The notes under the pieces are model-generated. The model saw only the letters and a list, made by a program, of their open reading frames with translations, was not told where the DNA came from and did not search any database. A DNA stretch of 54,233 bases, from assembly GCA_048213135.1 (NCBI GenBank), contig PS015119.1, forward strand, positions 247,084 through 301,316. The letters are read 5' to 3'. Position 1 is the first letter of the stretch, and every line of letters begins with the position of its first letter. Source of the stretch: Reclinomonas americana ATCC 50394. Taxonomy: Eukaryota; Jakobida; Jakobea; Jakobida. Position numbers and translations under genes: made by a program. Shown one piece after another: positions 36,004 through 46,549 of this stretch.

Positions 36004-39000
36004 CTACCGCTGCTGCACCAACAAATCCCGCGAGGCCAACGCACTCACTCCCTGCGCTCTCAGTCCCTGCTCGTACAACCGGCGGTACTCCAGCACAGTC
36101 TCCCTTTGCAACACCAGCAATCGGTTCTCGTCCAACTCAAACCGCAGAAATCGATCCTCCTCGGTCGAACTCTGGCACGCGGTCTCCACCAAGTCGCGCA
36201 AGTGTCTGCGGCCACGCGCGTGTCAAGGACCGCGTCAATTACACTTGCATTTCGTCACCAGCACTCACCGCAGGTTTCGCAGCTCAACGCCGTTGAACTT
36301 TCGCACTTGTGCGTCTTGCCAGCCTTGGTAGCCAGCATTTTGGTCGTCGACCAGCACGTGTGCAAGAATCACAATCTGTGGACAACGTCAAAGCGCGAGG
36401 CACTGCACGACTCGACGTGGGAATGGCAGCATACCTCCTCGTCGGGATGCTTGGCGAGTGCAGTGACGGCCTTGTGCACGAGTCGACGAGGGGCGTTGTT
36501 GAACTGCACACAAGCACACCACAGAGCGTTGAATAAACCACCTTGAATCTCTCCCAGCACCCGGCACCACTCACCCACTCGTGACCCCACTCGTGAATGT
36601 ACGGCTGCATGTGTAGAATGAGGGCGCAGAGGTCACATGGCAAGACAACATCCACACAAACCTGCACAAAGCGCAGGAATACGAGACCAGCAACAATCTG
36701 TATACTCGACCATCGGTGAGTACTCACAGCAACGATGAATCCATCACTTTGTCCCACACGCAACATAGTAACTCGGTTGCTGCCCGTAAAACGTCGGTGG
36801 CACAAGCACCGGCAGTGGTGCCATCGTCAGTTGCAGGTCGTGTTGCTGTCGACACGACGCAGGGTCAATCTGCTTTCCAACAATACGCCCACAGTGTCAC
36901 ACTCCTCCAGCAAACCTGATGATCGCGCCACACCGACAGCCGGCAAGTCTCTCCCGGCAACTTCATCTGCACCAGGTAGTCGAACTGAACGCGCTCGCCG
37001 GTGGTTTCCAGTTGCGACGAATCGCTTGCTGTGTCACACACAAGTGTCCGTCGGCGCCGCAATACGTGCTCTCTCTCGCACTCCCACGCCAGACGCAACA
37101 TGCACGAAGAGGGACAGAGCCGTCATTTGCCACTTGGGTTCCATCAATGGCCAACAGTACGTCGTTGGTCTGCAGCACACCCTTGGCCGGGCTGAGCGGA
37201 TACACCTCGTTGACGAGGACGCCGGTCTGCGTGCGCGGGCAACGAGGGGAAGAGATTTGCATAAGTGAAGCGAAAGGAGAAGATAAACAAACAGAGAGAG
37301 ACAGAGAGTGAGAGCACGCACTAACACACAGAGGCATGTTGATATTGCGTCAGTGACAGGAAGGCAGAGGAATCGACAAACCAGCATTACTTGGTCACAT
37401 GAACAAACAGAGAGAGAGAGAGAGAGAGAGAGTGAGAAGAAAAGGAGCACAGGCACTCACGTACAGAGACATGTTGATATTGCGCCAGTGACTGACAGCA
37501 ATATGAGAAGACAACAGTTCACGGAATGCGATAGAGAAGAGAAAATATAAACAGAGGCAGCGAGACAGAGAGAGTACGCTCACGCACAGAGACGTGTCGA
37601 CAAAGTAACCCTTAAGAAGAGAGAAAGAGAAGCAAGGGTCAGGCGAAACAGACAACGCACTGCACACCGCTCACCTGTCCGTCTTGCATGCGAAGGAAGG
37701 CGCGCAAGTTGGGATTCTCCAACGCCTGACACAGCAGCCCCAGCGAACAGAACCCATTGAAGCGGCCGTTCTTGGCAACGTCTTGCCTGCAAGGTGGGTC
37801 AGCCACCACCCGCGCACACACGCGCACATGCCTCACGCAACAGGAAATGCCGAATGATGGGCACTGGAATCACCCAGCCAATGTTCTCTGCATCCTGGAG
37901 GTTCTGGAAAGCCACTCCAACGACTTTGCCACCTTGGACAACGGGACCACCGCTGCGTGGACAGGAATTTGTGGTGAGAAGGTAGAAGGCGAAAATGCAC
38001 AGCAGTATGATCGCTTGTACCTGTTGCCTGGATTGATGGCGGCATCGATCTGAATGGCCAGCAGCGTGGCGGCACCTGGAGTTCATGTGAGCAACAACCG
38101 CGACAGCGCAGCGGTCGACTGCCACACACCATGAGCGTAGAGGACTGGTTCCACACGGGAGACCACGCCCTGCGTCACGGACAGCGAGTCGCCACCAGTG
38201 GGGTAGCCAAGAACAACCACTTGATCTTGCAATAGCTGCCGCCATAATCAAGTCAGCAAAGACGACTCGCTCACTCCGAACAGCCTCATGCAAACAGCGA
38301 CTCACAACTCTTCGACAGCTCACTACAGACACACGTACTTTCCAAGCGTTCACTCGGATTATACTGACTGATCAACCCACGGACTNNNNNNNNNNNNNNN
38401 NNNNNNNNNNNNNNNNNNNNNNNNNNNNNNNNNNNNNNNNNNNNNNNNNNNNNNNNNNNNNNNNNNNNNNNNNNNNNNNNNNNNNNNNNNNNNNNNNNNN
38501 NNNNNNNNNNNNNNNNNNNNNNNNNNNNNNNNNNNNNNNNNNNNNNNNNNNNNNNNNNNNNNNNNNNNNNNNNNNNNNNNNNNNNNNNNNNNNNNNNNNN
38601 NNNNNNNNNNNNNNNNNNNNNNNNNNNNNNNNNNNNNNNNNNNNNNNNNNNNNNNNNNNNNNNNNNNNNNNNNNNNNNNNNNNNNNNNNNNNNNNNNNNN
38701 NAGTTTTGGGTCGGGTTGCAGTCGTTTGAGTTTGGAGAATTGCCGGTGAGGAGGAGGCGGGGGGAGGGAGAAGGGGAAGGAGGGAGAATAGAAGCATTGA
38801 GACAAGGAGAAAGGAGAGGGAATGACAGCGAGAAGACAGAGAAGAAAGCAGAGAGAACAGGCGGATCGAGGAGGAGGGAGTCAGACAGGGAGAACGGCAG
38901 AAGGCAGAGAGAAGGACAAGAGAGAAAGATGAGGACGATGAGAGTGAGAGAGAGAGTGAGAGAGACAGCCAGAGACAAAACAGAGAAGGATGCAGTCAGA

Positions 39001-39260
39001 CGGAGAGAACAGCAGAAGGTGTGCGTAGCGAGAAGAACACGAAAGAAAGATGAGGAAAAGGTGAAGAGAAGGATAAGTAGTGGGACGGAGTGCGAATGAC
39101 AACCAGAGACATGACAGAGAAGGCAGAAGGAAAAGACGAAGTGGTAAGGAGGGAGTAAAGCAGCGAGACAGAGGAGCGAGAGAAGCAAGGATGAGTTGAA
39201 GCAGGAGGCAGGAGAAAAAGCGAGACGGAAGGGGACTTTGTGTGGGAAAGGGAAGGAGGC

Positions 39261-39291
<31 letters not shown>

Positions 39292-40239
39292 AGAAGAAGA
39301 AGAAGAATCGCCGATTGCAGTGAGTGCAGTGAGTGAGCAAAAAAGAGCAAAGATCCTTGTTGGCGATCCAGTTATAGAGCGAGTGCNNNNNNNNNNNNNN
39401 NNNNNNNNNNNNNNNNNNNNNNNNNNNNNNNNNNNNNNNNNNNNNNNNNNNNNNNNNNNNNNNNNNNNNNNNNNNNNNNNNNNNNNNNNNNNNNNNNNNN
39501 NNNNNNNNNNNNNNNNNNNNNNNNNNNNNNNNNNNNNNNNNNNNNNNNNNNNNNNNNNNNNNNNNNNNNNNNNNNNNNNNNNNNNNNNNNNNNNNNNNNN
39601 NNNNNNNNNNNNNNNNNNNNNNNNNNNNNNNNNNNNNNNNNNNNNNNNNNNNNNNNNNNNNNNNNNNNNNNNNNNNNNNNNNNNNNNNNNNNNNNNNNNN
39701 NNNNNNNNNNNNNNNNNNNNNNNNNNNNNNNNNNNNNNNNNNNNNNNNNNNNNNNNNNNNNNNNNNNNNNNNNNNNNNNNNNNNNNNNNNNNNNNNNNNN
39801 NNNNNNNNNNNNNNNNNNNNNNNNNNNNNNNNNNNNNNNNNNNNNNNNNNNNNNNNNNNNNNNNNNNNNNNNNNNNNNNNNNNNNNNNNNNNNNNNNNNN
39901 NNNNNNNNNNNNNNNNNNNNNNNNNNNNNNNNNNNNNNNNNNNNNNNNNNNNNNNNNNNNNNNNNNNNNNNNNNNNNNNNNNNNNNNNNNNNNNNNNNNN
40001 NNNNNNNNNNNNATCCTGCGTCTGTCACAAAGACACAGTGAGTGAGTGAGAGCTTGACATGCATTCTCTTTCTCTCTCTCTTCTCTTCTCTTCACCAGTG
40101 GTGCTGCTGCTGGAGGAGAAGGAGGAGGAGGAGGAGGAGGAGGAGGAGGCAGGGCACTTGGTGGCCGTGTGCGCGGTCGCGGGCGCCCAGTCAGCGTCGC
40201 AAAGGAGCGCAGAACGCGACCGAGCACTGCGCTCAACAT
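36004..40239 (-). CDS. DEG9-type serine protease with PDZ domains (Deg/HtrA family), middle lost in gaps
   Basis: The clear part (36004-38240) matches the plant DEG9/DEG2 branch of Deg proteases: [20 protein letters not shown] (strand before the active site); [20 protein letters not shown] with the catalytic Ser (about 37910-38060); [26 protein letters not shown]; a first PDZ ([32 protein letters not shown]); a second region near 36.3-36.9 kb; and the typical end [10 protein letters not shown]...QQR with TAG at 36004. The catalytic His and Asp exons are missing, presumably in gaps 38386-38701 and 39387-40012. A likely first exon starts at ATG 40239 ([20 protein letters not shown], then a proline run) and looks like a mitochondrial or plastid targeting peptide, ending at a GTGAAG donor near 40098. 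Linking it to this gene is inference. The protease would degrade misfolded or specific soluble proteins without ATP. Confidence 0.88.
37310..37610. repeat. Tandem repeat carrying donor-like sites in a DEG9-type protease intron
   Basis: Three related copies (about 37318-37370, 37448-37500 and 37572-37600). On the minus strand the first two contain CAATATCAACATG[TC]CTCTGT, and all three have a GTGAG- or GTTAG-like site after it. All lie inside the intron between the MQDGQ and TGVLVNEV exons. Confidence 0.65.
38386..38701. other. Assembly gap (316 N)
   Basis: Inside the DEG9-type gene. Exons for the catalytic His and Asp are expected in or near it. Confidence 0.9.
38740..39300. repeat. Purine-rich tandem array in the gap-flanked intron of the DEG9-type gene
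   Basis: Nearly pure A/G on the plus strand. Two copies of a roughly 120-base unit can be seen (GAGTCAGACAGGGAGAACGG at 38877 and CAGTCAGACGGAGAGAACAG at 38992), each ending AAGAAAGATGAGGA or a close variant. A GA run at 39260-39290 closes it. Confidence 0.65.
39387..40012. other. Assembly gap (626 N)
   Basis: Between the putative targeting-peptide exon and the visible body of the DEG9-type gene. Confidence 0.9.
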
Positions 40240-40337
40240 TGAGTTGTGTGGTTACTGTAAATCGTAAATGATCATTTACACAAGTCTGTGTGGGAGAGGA
40301 GAGGAGAAAAGCGAAACAAGAGGAGGAAAAAGCACTT

Positions 40338-42975
40338 CTACATGGCGTATCCGAGGCGTCGTCGCTCAGTCGACATGCTGCGGCCGCTGGGCTCGACGTC
40401 GGGTCGGCGGCGTGTGGCCGAGGTGGATCGCACGGCACTGACGCCGACTGCGCGCGGGCCGGCCAGACTGACGTTGCTGTTGCCGCGTTGAATAGCAGCT
40501 GGTGGTGGTGGCGGCGGCTGGCGGACTCCACTGCTGCGTCGGGCGCCCACGACGCCGGTGCCGGGGCCGTACTTGGAGCCGGCGCGCACGAGGTTGGCCG
40601 TCGTCGCTGTCGGCTCCACTGCATACCCAAAGCCCACACCGGTGTGGTTGCTCGCCGCTTGGCGGCTGCGCCCGCCTCCAGAAGCCGCCGACGCTGCGCC
40701 TGCGCCGTTGCCAAAGTACAGCAGCTGCTGCTGGTACATTTGCTGCTGCTGCTGCTGCGACTGTTGCTGCTGCTGATACCTTGGCGACGCGTACTCCTCC
40801 ACTCCGCTGCCGCGGCCCGACAGTGAACCCTGGCGGTGGTACGACTGGCCCTGCTCAATGGTGCGCTCAAAGTTGTACACCGACGGCTGCACGGCCATGC
40901 CTGCCGAGGCGAAGCCATTGGTGACCGAGTTTCGTCGGCCGTGGCTGGCGAGGCTCAGCCCGCTGCCTCGTCGCCCAGTGGATCCGGATCGCTGCTGTGC
41001 CGGTGCTTGCTGCTGCTGTTGCGGCTGTTGCTGCACTGCAGGAGGTGGCGGTGGCGGCGGCGCTTGTTGCTGCTGTTGTTGGCGACCACCATTGCGAGGA
41101 TTGCTGTTCGAGCGACCCTTGGCCGGCGGCGCCGAGGTGATGGTCATCGGCTGTCCCTGGTAGAACGCCTGACGCATCACCGACGCGTTGAGCTGCGCCT
41201 GCTGCACCTGCGCCTGTGCTTGTGCTTGGGCCTGCAAGTGAATGTCAGTGAGAAAAAAATGGACCATCACGCGTCGTCCTCTGCAGACTACACACTCACC
41301 GCCGCAAACAGCTGCGCACTCGTCCGCGTCCTCTGCTCCAACTGCAACTGCGCGCGCTCCTCCGGCGTCTGCAAATCGTAGTAGAGCTCCTCGTCACGCG
41401 GTGCCGCCCGAGCCGACATGGTCTCTTCCGGCACATAATAGTACACTGGTGCGTACTGACGCGGTGACTTGAGGGCGTCCTTGGGTCGCGGGCCTGCATT
41501 GCCGCCGCGGGCACTGCGCGGCGGCTCTGTCATCAGTGCTTCCGAGTCGGGATTGATGTGCAGCGGTTGTGACAAATCCAACTCCGACGACCGCTTCGTG
41601 ACAATCACAACTTGGCTCGTAGGCCGCACATCACTGGGCGCGGCTGCCATCCCTGCTTTCCCTGGCGTGATTCACATCTTGCTCGTCAGCAACGACACCA
41701 TGTGACGGTAATCATCTCGTCGTAAACATCTCACCTCTGTCGTGGGCAATGCCAGCTCGCGCCGAGACCGGCTGTGACTCGTAACGCGGAGCTCCCGACG
41801 GACCTGCGGTGCTCGCACCAGAAAAGCCATTGACCAGCGAGTCATCGTCATCGTCGTCGTCGTCGTCATTGTCCGTGTCGTCCAACCCGCCGCCGTCAAG
41901 GTGATCGGCCGCTGCCGATCCACCGACGCCAGAGTAGACGGAGGAGCCGTCATCCATGCCGCTCATGACGTCCTCGTCCTCACCGTCGTCATCGTCGTCA
42001 TCATCCTCATCGTCGTCGTCAGAGTGACCGTGAATCACCATAACATCGGCGGCTGGTGCCGAGTTGCGCTTGGGGCCTCGGGCATTCACCGGCGTCGCGT
42101 CATCCTCAGCAGCGCGGCGCGCCAGCGAGGTGGAGGTGTGCGCCGATGCAACGCGGAACGGTCGAGCGTTGCGTTCACCAGGCAGGCTCTTGACCTGCCA
42201 CGGAGATGAGAAACACAATCAAGAGCAGCAGTCATGAATCGCACGGCCACACTCACCAAGGGCGTGCGTGGCGGGCCTGAGGCGCGATTGACGGCCTCGC
42301 GCGCAATAGCCATTGCGGTGTCCGTGCCGTGTCCGCGACCGTAGAATGCCGACATCAAGTGATTGTTGTAGCGATTGGTCTCAAAGTACACCAGGTACTT
42401 GGCGGTGTCGGCGGTGGGGAAGATGCGCTTGAAATCGCCACGGCGAGAGAGCTGTGGGTAGGCAGCAGCAAAGTCAGAGGCCAGCAATACAGGTGAGGAA
42501 TGAGATCCTGTTTCCCCTTCTCACCTCTTCTTCAGTCTCCAGAATAATCTCAATCTCCTCGTCGGTCAGCGTCTCCGGGCGCGTAAAGTCAATCATGTCA
42601 ATGTCGGCAATACTGCGCTTGTGCGGACCCGTCAGGCTGGAGCTGGAGCCACCGTTGCTTCCCGACGACTGGCCCGTGGCCGGATCGAAACCCAACAGGC
42701 GAGTTTGTCTGCACCAAACAAATGAACTGGTCGTGAGTCTCTCTCTCCCTCTCCAAATCTCCCCTACTGTGGCGGTGACGCACCGCTTCTGCTCCGTCTC
42801 ACGTTCGTACTTTTTGCGATTGTACTGCATGAAGCCGAGCATGTTGAAGGTGTTGGTGACGACGGCGNNNNNNNNNNNNNNNNNNNNNNNNNNNNNNNNN
42901 NNNNNNNNNNNNNNNNNNNNNNNAGGTGGCGCTAATCGACGACTCTCATACAGCGGTCGATAGTGATCCTTCTTC
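40338..42975 (-). CDS. Unrecognised acidic and glutamine-rich protein
   Basis: At least six minus-strand exons join in frame. From the 5' side: HYRPLYESRRLAPP, then gap 42868-42923, then AVVTNTFNMLGFMQYNRKKY and ERETEQKR; a linker with SIADIDMIDFTRPETLTDEE; then LSRRGDFKRIFPTADTAKYL, VYFETNRYNNHLMSAFYGRG and AIAREAVNRASG. These are followed by low-complexity tails: two long Asp/Glu runs (41850-41880 and 41985-42030), a segment with PVYYYVPEETMSARAAPRDE, and a final Q/A/P-rich and S/R-rich exon (40338-41232) with CAG-repeat polyglutamine near 40730-40775. It ends with RRRLGYAM and TAG 40338-40340. The compact folded part (RRGDFK to REAVNR) is the only piece that looks conserved; I do not recognise it. 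The N-terminus is not resolved. Confidence 0.7.
42868..42923. other. Assembly gap (56 N)
   Basis: Cuts the N-terminal coding part of the unrecognised acidic/Q-rich gene. Confidence 0.95.
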
Positions 42976-43164
42976 TCTCTTTGTCTTTCTACTCCCCACT
43001 CACTCCGAAAAGAAACGCAAAACCCCGGGTCACATCGACGTCGGCAGCGGGGTGGCAATTGAATGTACTGTGTGTGTATGTGTACACGTGCGAGCACAAA
43101 GGGAGCACGAGTGTGCACGCCATCAATACCACCACTGCCACAGCAGCTTCAGTTTGAAATTGAC

Positions 43165-43704
43165 TTAGCCCTTGCTCTTGTTGAGTTGGTGCACTGTGTG
43201 CAAAGGAACAATGAGCGCGCGCATGAGAGGCACAGAGAGCGTGTGTGAGAGAGTCAACGCAACAGACAATGAGGATCGGCAGCGACACGCCCTGTAACAG
43301 AAGAGGAAGATGCGGACGGAATGTCAGTGCAAGATGCACACCCCAAATGCATCCACGACACACACTAACCGTCAGCGCGTACGCCGCGACACCAGCCAGC
43401 ACACCGGCCTTGGTCGGCGCCTTGTCGGCAAAGTACAGAGGCTGCACAAGAGAGAGTGTACGAGTGAGTGAGTGGCATGGACATCGCACATCTTTCACGT
43501 CACAGCGCTCCCCTCCTCACAACAACGCATGCACACACGCACACACATGAACACCAGTCATGAACAGACACTCGCACAGACACAGAGAGAGCAACGCACG
43601 CGAGACATGGCACACACACACAGAGACGCATGCAACTGACTCACCGGGTTGTGGTGGCCACCACGAGCAACGACGTTCTTCACGAAGCCAGTCAGGCGAG
43701 GCAT
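43165..43704 (-). CDS. Cytochrome c oxidase subunit VIIc-like small protein
   Basis: Four small exons join to about 61 residues. ATG at 43704 gives MPRLTGFVKNVVARGGHHNP; the second exon gives PLYFADKAPTKAGVLAGVAA then YALT; the third gives GVSLPILIV; and the last gives HQLNKSKG with TAA 43165-43167. The layout fits COX7C/Cox8: a basic presequence, a charged ...F..K... stretch, then one membrane helix ending LPILIV-HQL-K, compared with FATPFLVVRHQLLK in animals. That would place it in complex IV of the mitochondrial inner membrane. The last splice uses GTTGCG as donor and leaves one extra Leu before HQL. The short length makes the assignment tentative. Confidence 0.62.
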
Positions 43705-43990
43705 TTTCTCGAGTTTGAGGGTGTGTGTGAAAGAAGGACAGTCGCACGCGTGACTCATGCCGAATGTCCCGGATCCAACGGCTCGATCAGAAGTGTGGAG
43801 AGAATGGAAGTCGACGATCGCCAGTCGCCCTCAGAGGAGCACATCTCGGAGGAAGACGATGGCGGTGCTCCGTTCACTCATCGCTCACAGATCACCTCGC
43901 AAGCTCGTTGCGTCTCACACACACGCGAAGAGAGAGAATATGAGCTTGGGACAAGTGATCACTGACTCTCTCCTGTGAGCAGCGCCCAAG

Positions 43991-44026
43991 ATGCGTGCCA
44001 AGAAGCTGGAGCCAGCCAAGTTCTGG
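43991..44026 (+). CDS. Possible start of a plus-strand gene cut by a gap
   Basis: Twelve codons (MRAKKLEPAKFW) open on the plus strand right up to the 312-N gap, using the codons preferred by genes in this window (GCC, AAG, CTG, GAG, TTC). A Lys-rich start like this would suit a small basic protein, but it may equally be the antisense of an alpha-tubulin acetyltransferase 3' exon. No family can be named from so little. Confidence 0.25.
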
Positions 44027-44338
44027 NNNNNNNNNNNNNNNNNNNNNNNNNNNNNNNNNNNNNNNNNNNNNNNNNNNNNNNNNNNNNNNNNNNNNNNNNN
44101 NNNNNNNNNNNNNNNNNNNNNNNNNNNNNNNNNNNNNNNNNNNNNNNNNNNNNNNNNNNNNNNNNNNNNNNNNNNNNNNNNNNNNNNNNNNNNNNNNNNN
44201 NNNNNNNNNNNNNNNNNNNNNNNNNNNNNNNNNNNNNNNNNNNNNNNNNNNNNNNNNNNNNNNNNNNNNNNNNNNNNNNNNNNNNNNNNNNNNNNNNNNN
44301 NNNNNNNNNNNNNNNNNNNNNNNNNNNNNNNNNNNNNN
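44027..44338. other. Assembly gap (312 N)
   Basis: Removes the C-terminus of ATAT1 and whatever gene the 43991-44026 plus-strand piece belongs to. Confidence 0.95.
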
Positions 44339-45368
44339 ATTGCTTCTGGAGCTGTTGGACGCTGCTGCTGCTGCGGTAGTAGTCGTGGTCGTGCTGGTCG
44401 AGGTCGTCGTTGATGCCGTGCTTGAGGCGGCCTTGCCACCTCCAGCCGCCGACGGGCCGTCAAAGTACTTTTTGTAGACGACAAAGTTGTTGGCCTGTGG
44501 CGTGTAGTCGCGCAGTCCGTAGTGCTTGGCGAGGAAACCGAGCAGCTTGTGCGACGGTCGATCGTAGGCCAATTGCGACGGCACCACCTTTTCCTCCTGC
44601 ACACACAACAGCGATGAGCGACGATGATAATGATGGTCGACAAGTACAGACGCACCGCCAACATGAACTCAAACAGCTCCTTGCCGAATCCCTGTCGCTG
44701 GCGAGTCGGATGCACGAAAATGTCCAGCACACACAACGGCGACATCTCCTTGTAGGCACCGGTCTCCAGCTGCGCCACCCCCCACGGTCAGCACCACCGA
44801 CGCCCCAACCCACAGAGAAAGGATCGCGTGCGCAACTCGATGGAACAGCTTCTTGTGGCCGACCTTGAGCAAGCCGACGGCGAGACCATCCTCACAGCCG
44901 AGATACAGGTGCTGGTCGGGATTGTTAATCAGGCGACTGGTGGTGGTGATCACTTGACTCAGTCCTTGTGCCTGCAAATTGCCAAGAGTGAGACAAAATG
45001 AAGGAGGTGTGCGTGTGTAGACAGAGAGAGGGCGCACGCGGACCTCTTGCGAGGCCAGGCCCATGCGATCAATGATCCGACTGAGCGAGTCGAACGCATC
45101 GGATCGTCGCGCTCTCAGTTGCGCAAGTCGATCACCGTCCCATCGCGAAAGCCGCTCCGTAAGCAGACGTTTGCAGTGAGCATCCAGCTGCACAAGAGAG
45201 AGTGACACGAGAGAGAGTCAGATCAAGAGGAGATGTCCCTTTCGCCGAATAACACGCATTCGCAGAGGCGCGATGAGAGGCACACAGAGAATGCGACACA
45301 GGCATAGAGAGAGAGAGAGCACAAAGAGCATGCGGGGAGACAGAGGCAACGCGCGCACACACCTCCAT
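44339..45368 (-). CDS. ATAT1: Alpha-tubulin N-acetyltransferase (ATAT1/MEC-17), C-terminus in gap
   Basis: Acetylates Lys40 of alpha-tubulin inside axonemal and other stable microtubules, so the organism almost surely has a cilium or flagellum. The first coding exon is only ATGGAG (45363-45368), spliced to [20 protein letters not shown], which recreates the ME-(F/L)-D start of the family. Then come [67 protein letters not shown] (acetyl-CoA loop with [10 protein letters not shown]), and [20 protein letters not shown] with [19 protein letters not shown]. Each matches MEC-17. A serine/threonine and alanine-rich tail enters the 312-N gap (44027-44338). A minus-strand open piece at 43985-44026 could be its end. 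Its start lies 59 bases from that of PEX16, in the opposite direction. Confidence 0.95.
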
Positions 45369-45427
45369 GGCCGTTTCGTTGCGCGTGCCGCTCGTCCTGC
45401 TCCACGTCCTGCACTGCACTTCTATAA
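45369..45427. promoter_or_regulatory. Shared upstream region of ATAT1 and PEX16
   Basis: The start codons of the divergent ATAT1 and PEX16 genes are 59 bases apart. A TATAAA string at 45423-45428 overlaps the PEX16 start codon and is too close to act as its TATA box. Transcription must start within, or on the far side of, these few bases. Confidence 0.5.
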
Positions 45428-46537
45428 ATGTCCGTGGGCAAGGTTCTCTCCGGCTACGAGTCATTCCTCACTGGCAACCCATGGGTGGCACGCGAGATGC
45501 ACCAGTCACTCAGCGCAGTCGCCTTTCTCCTGTTCGATCTCAAGTCGCCTGCGCAGTTCGAAGGCGGTCAGTGACACACACTCCGGCATTCTCATCTCCG
45601 CGCGCTCTTTGCTCATCTGTTGTTGTTGTCAGTTCGCTCTGTGGAGTCACTGTTTGAGCTGTTCAACCGCTGGGTGCTGGAGAGACGATCGACGCACCCA
45701 CTGCTGCATCGCCAGTCGCCGACGGCGATCATTCTCAAGCTGATGCGCGTGGTCGAGCTTCCGCTGGATATCGCCCTGGCCACGCATCGCCCGGGCGCGC
45801 CACACACGCGCTTCCTTGTCCTGTGGGAGGCCGTCAAGTCGGCGCTGCGCTTGTGGTCGCTGTGGCGCTACCGTCGAATGCATGTCGATTTCGATGTGGT
45901 GCCTGCAGTGGAGGAGGCGGAGGGAAAGCCGCCTGCAGCGGAGGAGGAGGAAGGCGGCGGTGATGAGGAGGAAGAGGAAGAGGCGTCGGCACTGGTGAAT
46001 CGATTCCGCATTGGTGCCTCGTCGAGTCGGAGACCGCGTCGGCGGCAGGCGGCGAGGCAGGCGGCAACCGTGGCCGCAGGTGCGCCCGAGCGACTGCAGC
46101 CGCACCAGTCGGTCATCACTGCGCGTGTGCATCTGCTGGCCGAGACGCTGCATGCCGTGCGTCCGTTTGTGTACGTGTGTGCGTTGAAGGCGTTTCCGCA
46201 GCGGCGGTGGCTGGCGTGGGCGCTGTCGCTGGCCATCGATCTGCTGTCGCTGCGGTTGCACATGGTGCCGCGAGTGGGCGAGCACGAGACGCCGCCGACG
46301 GCGTTGGAGATGGCGGAGTTGTCGTCGCGGGCTCGCTCGTTGCCGACGACGTACCTGCTGCGCGATCCGCCGTTTGAGTGGATTCTGCGCACGCCACTGG
46401 AGCGCGTCTCGGCCTGGGTCAAGGACAAGACCGAACCCATTCCGCTGGTGCGCATGGTGGGATCGCTGGCCACGTCTATCGTAGACTACACCCTGCAGCT
46501 GCAGCGGTTCTACACGTACACGGCGAATAGCACGTGA
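45428..46537 (+). CDS. PEX16: Peroxisomal membrane protein PEX16
   Basis: PEX16 acts in peroxisome membrane assembly, recruiting membrane proteins through PEX3 and PEX19. Exon 1 starts at ATG 45428 (MSVGKVLSGYESFLTGNPW, like YQ-YV--NP in animals). One intron (about 45566-45631) splits a Val codon and joins to VRSVESLFELFNRWVLERRS. The rest is one long exon: SPTAIILKLMRVVELPLDIA, RFLVLWEAVKSALRLWSLWR, an acidic insert of about 60 residues, LLAETLHAVRPFVYVCALKA, WLAWALSLAIDLLSLRL, TYLLRDPPFEWI and VRMVGSLATSIVDYTLQLQR, then FYTYTANST and TGA 46535-46537. The two hydrophobic stretches around RPFVY and DLLSL match the membrane segments of the family. EMG1 follows after 12 bases. Confidence 0.93.
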
Positions 46538-46549
46538 AGTGCGACGGAA

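Noticed and set aside
45423-45428. TATAAA as the PEX16 TATA box
   Set aside because: It overlaps the A of the start codon, leaving no room for a transcription start between them.
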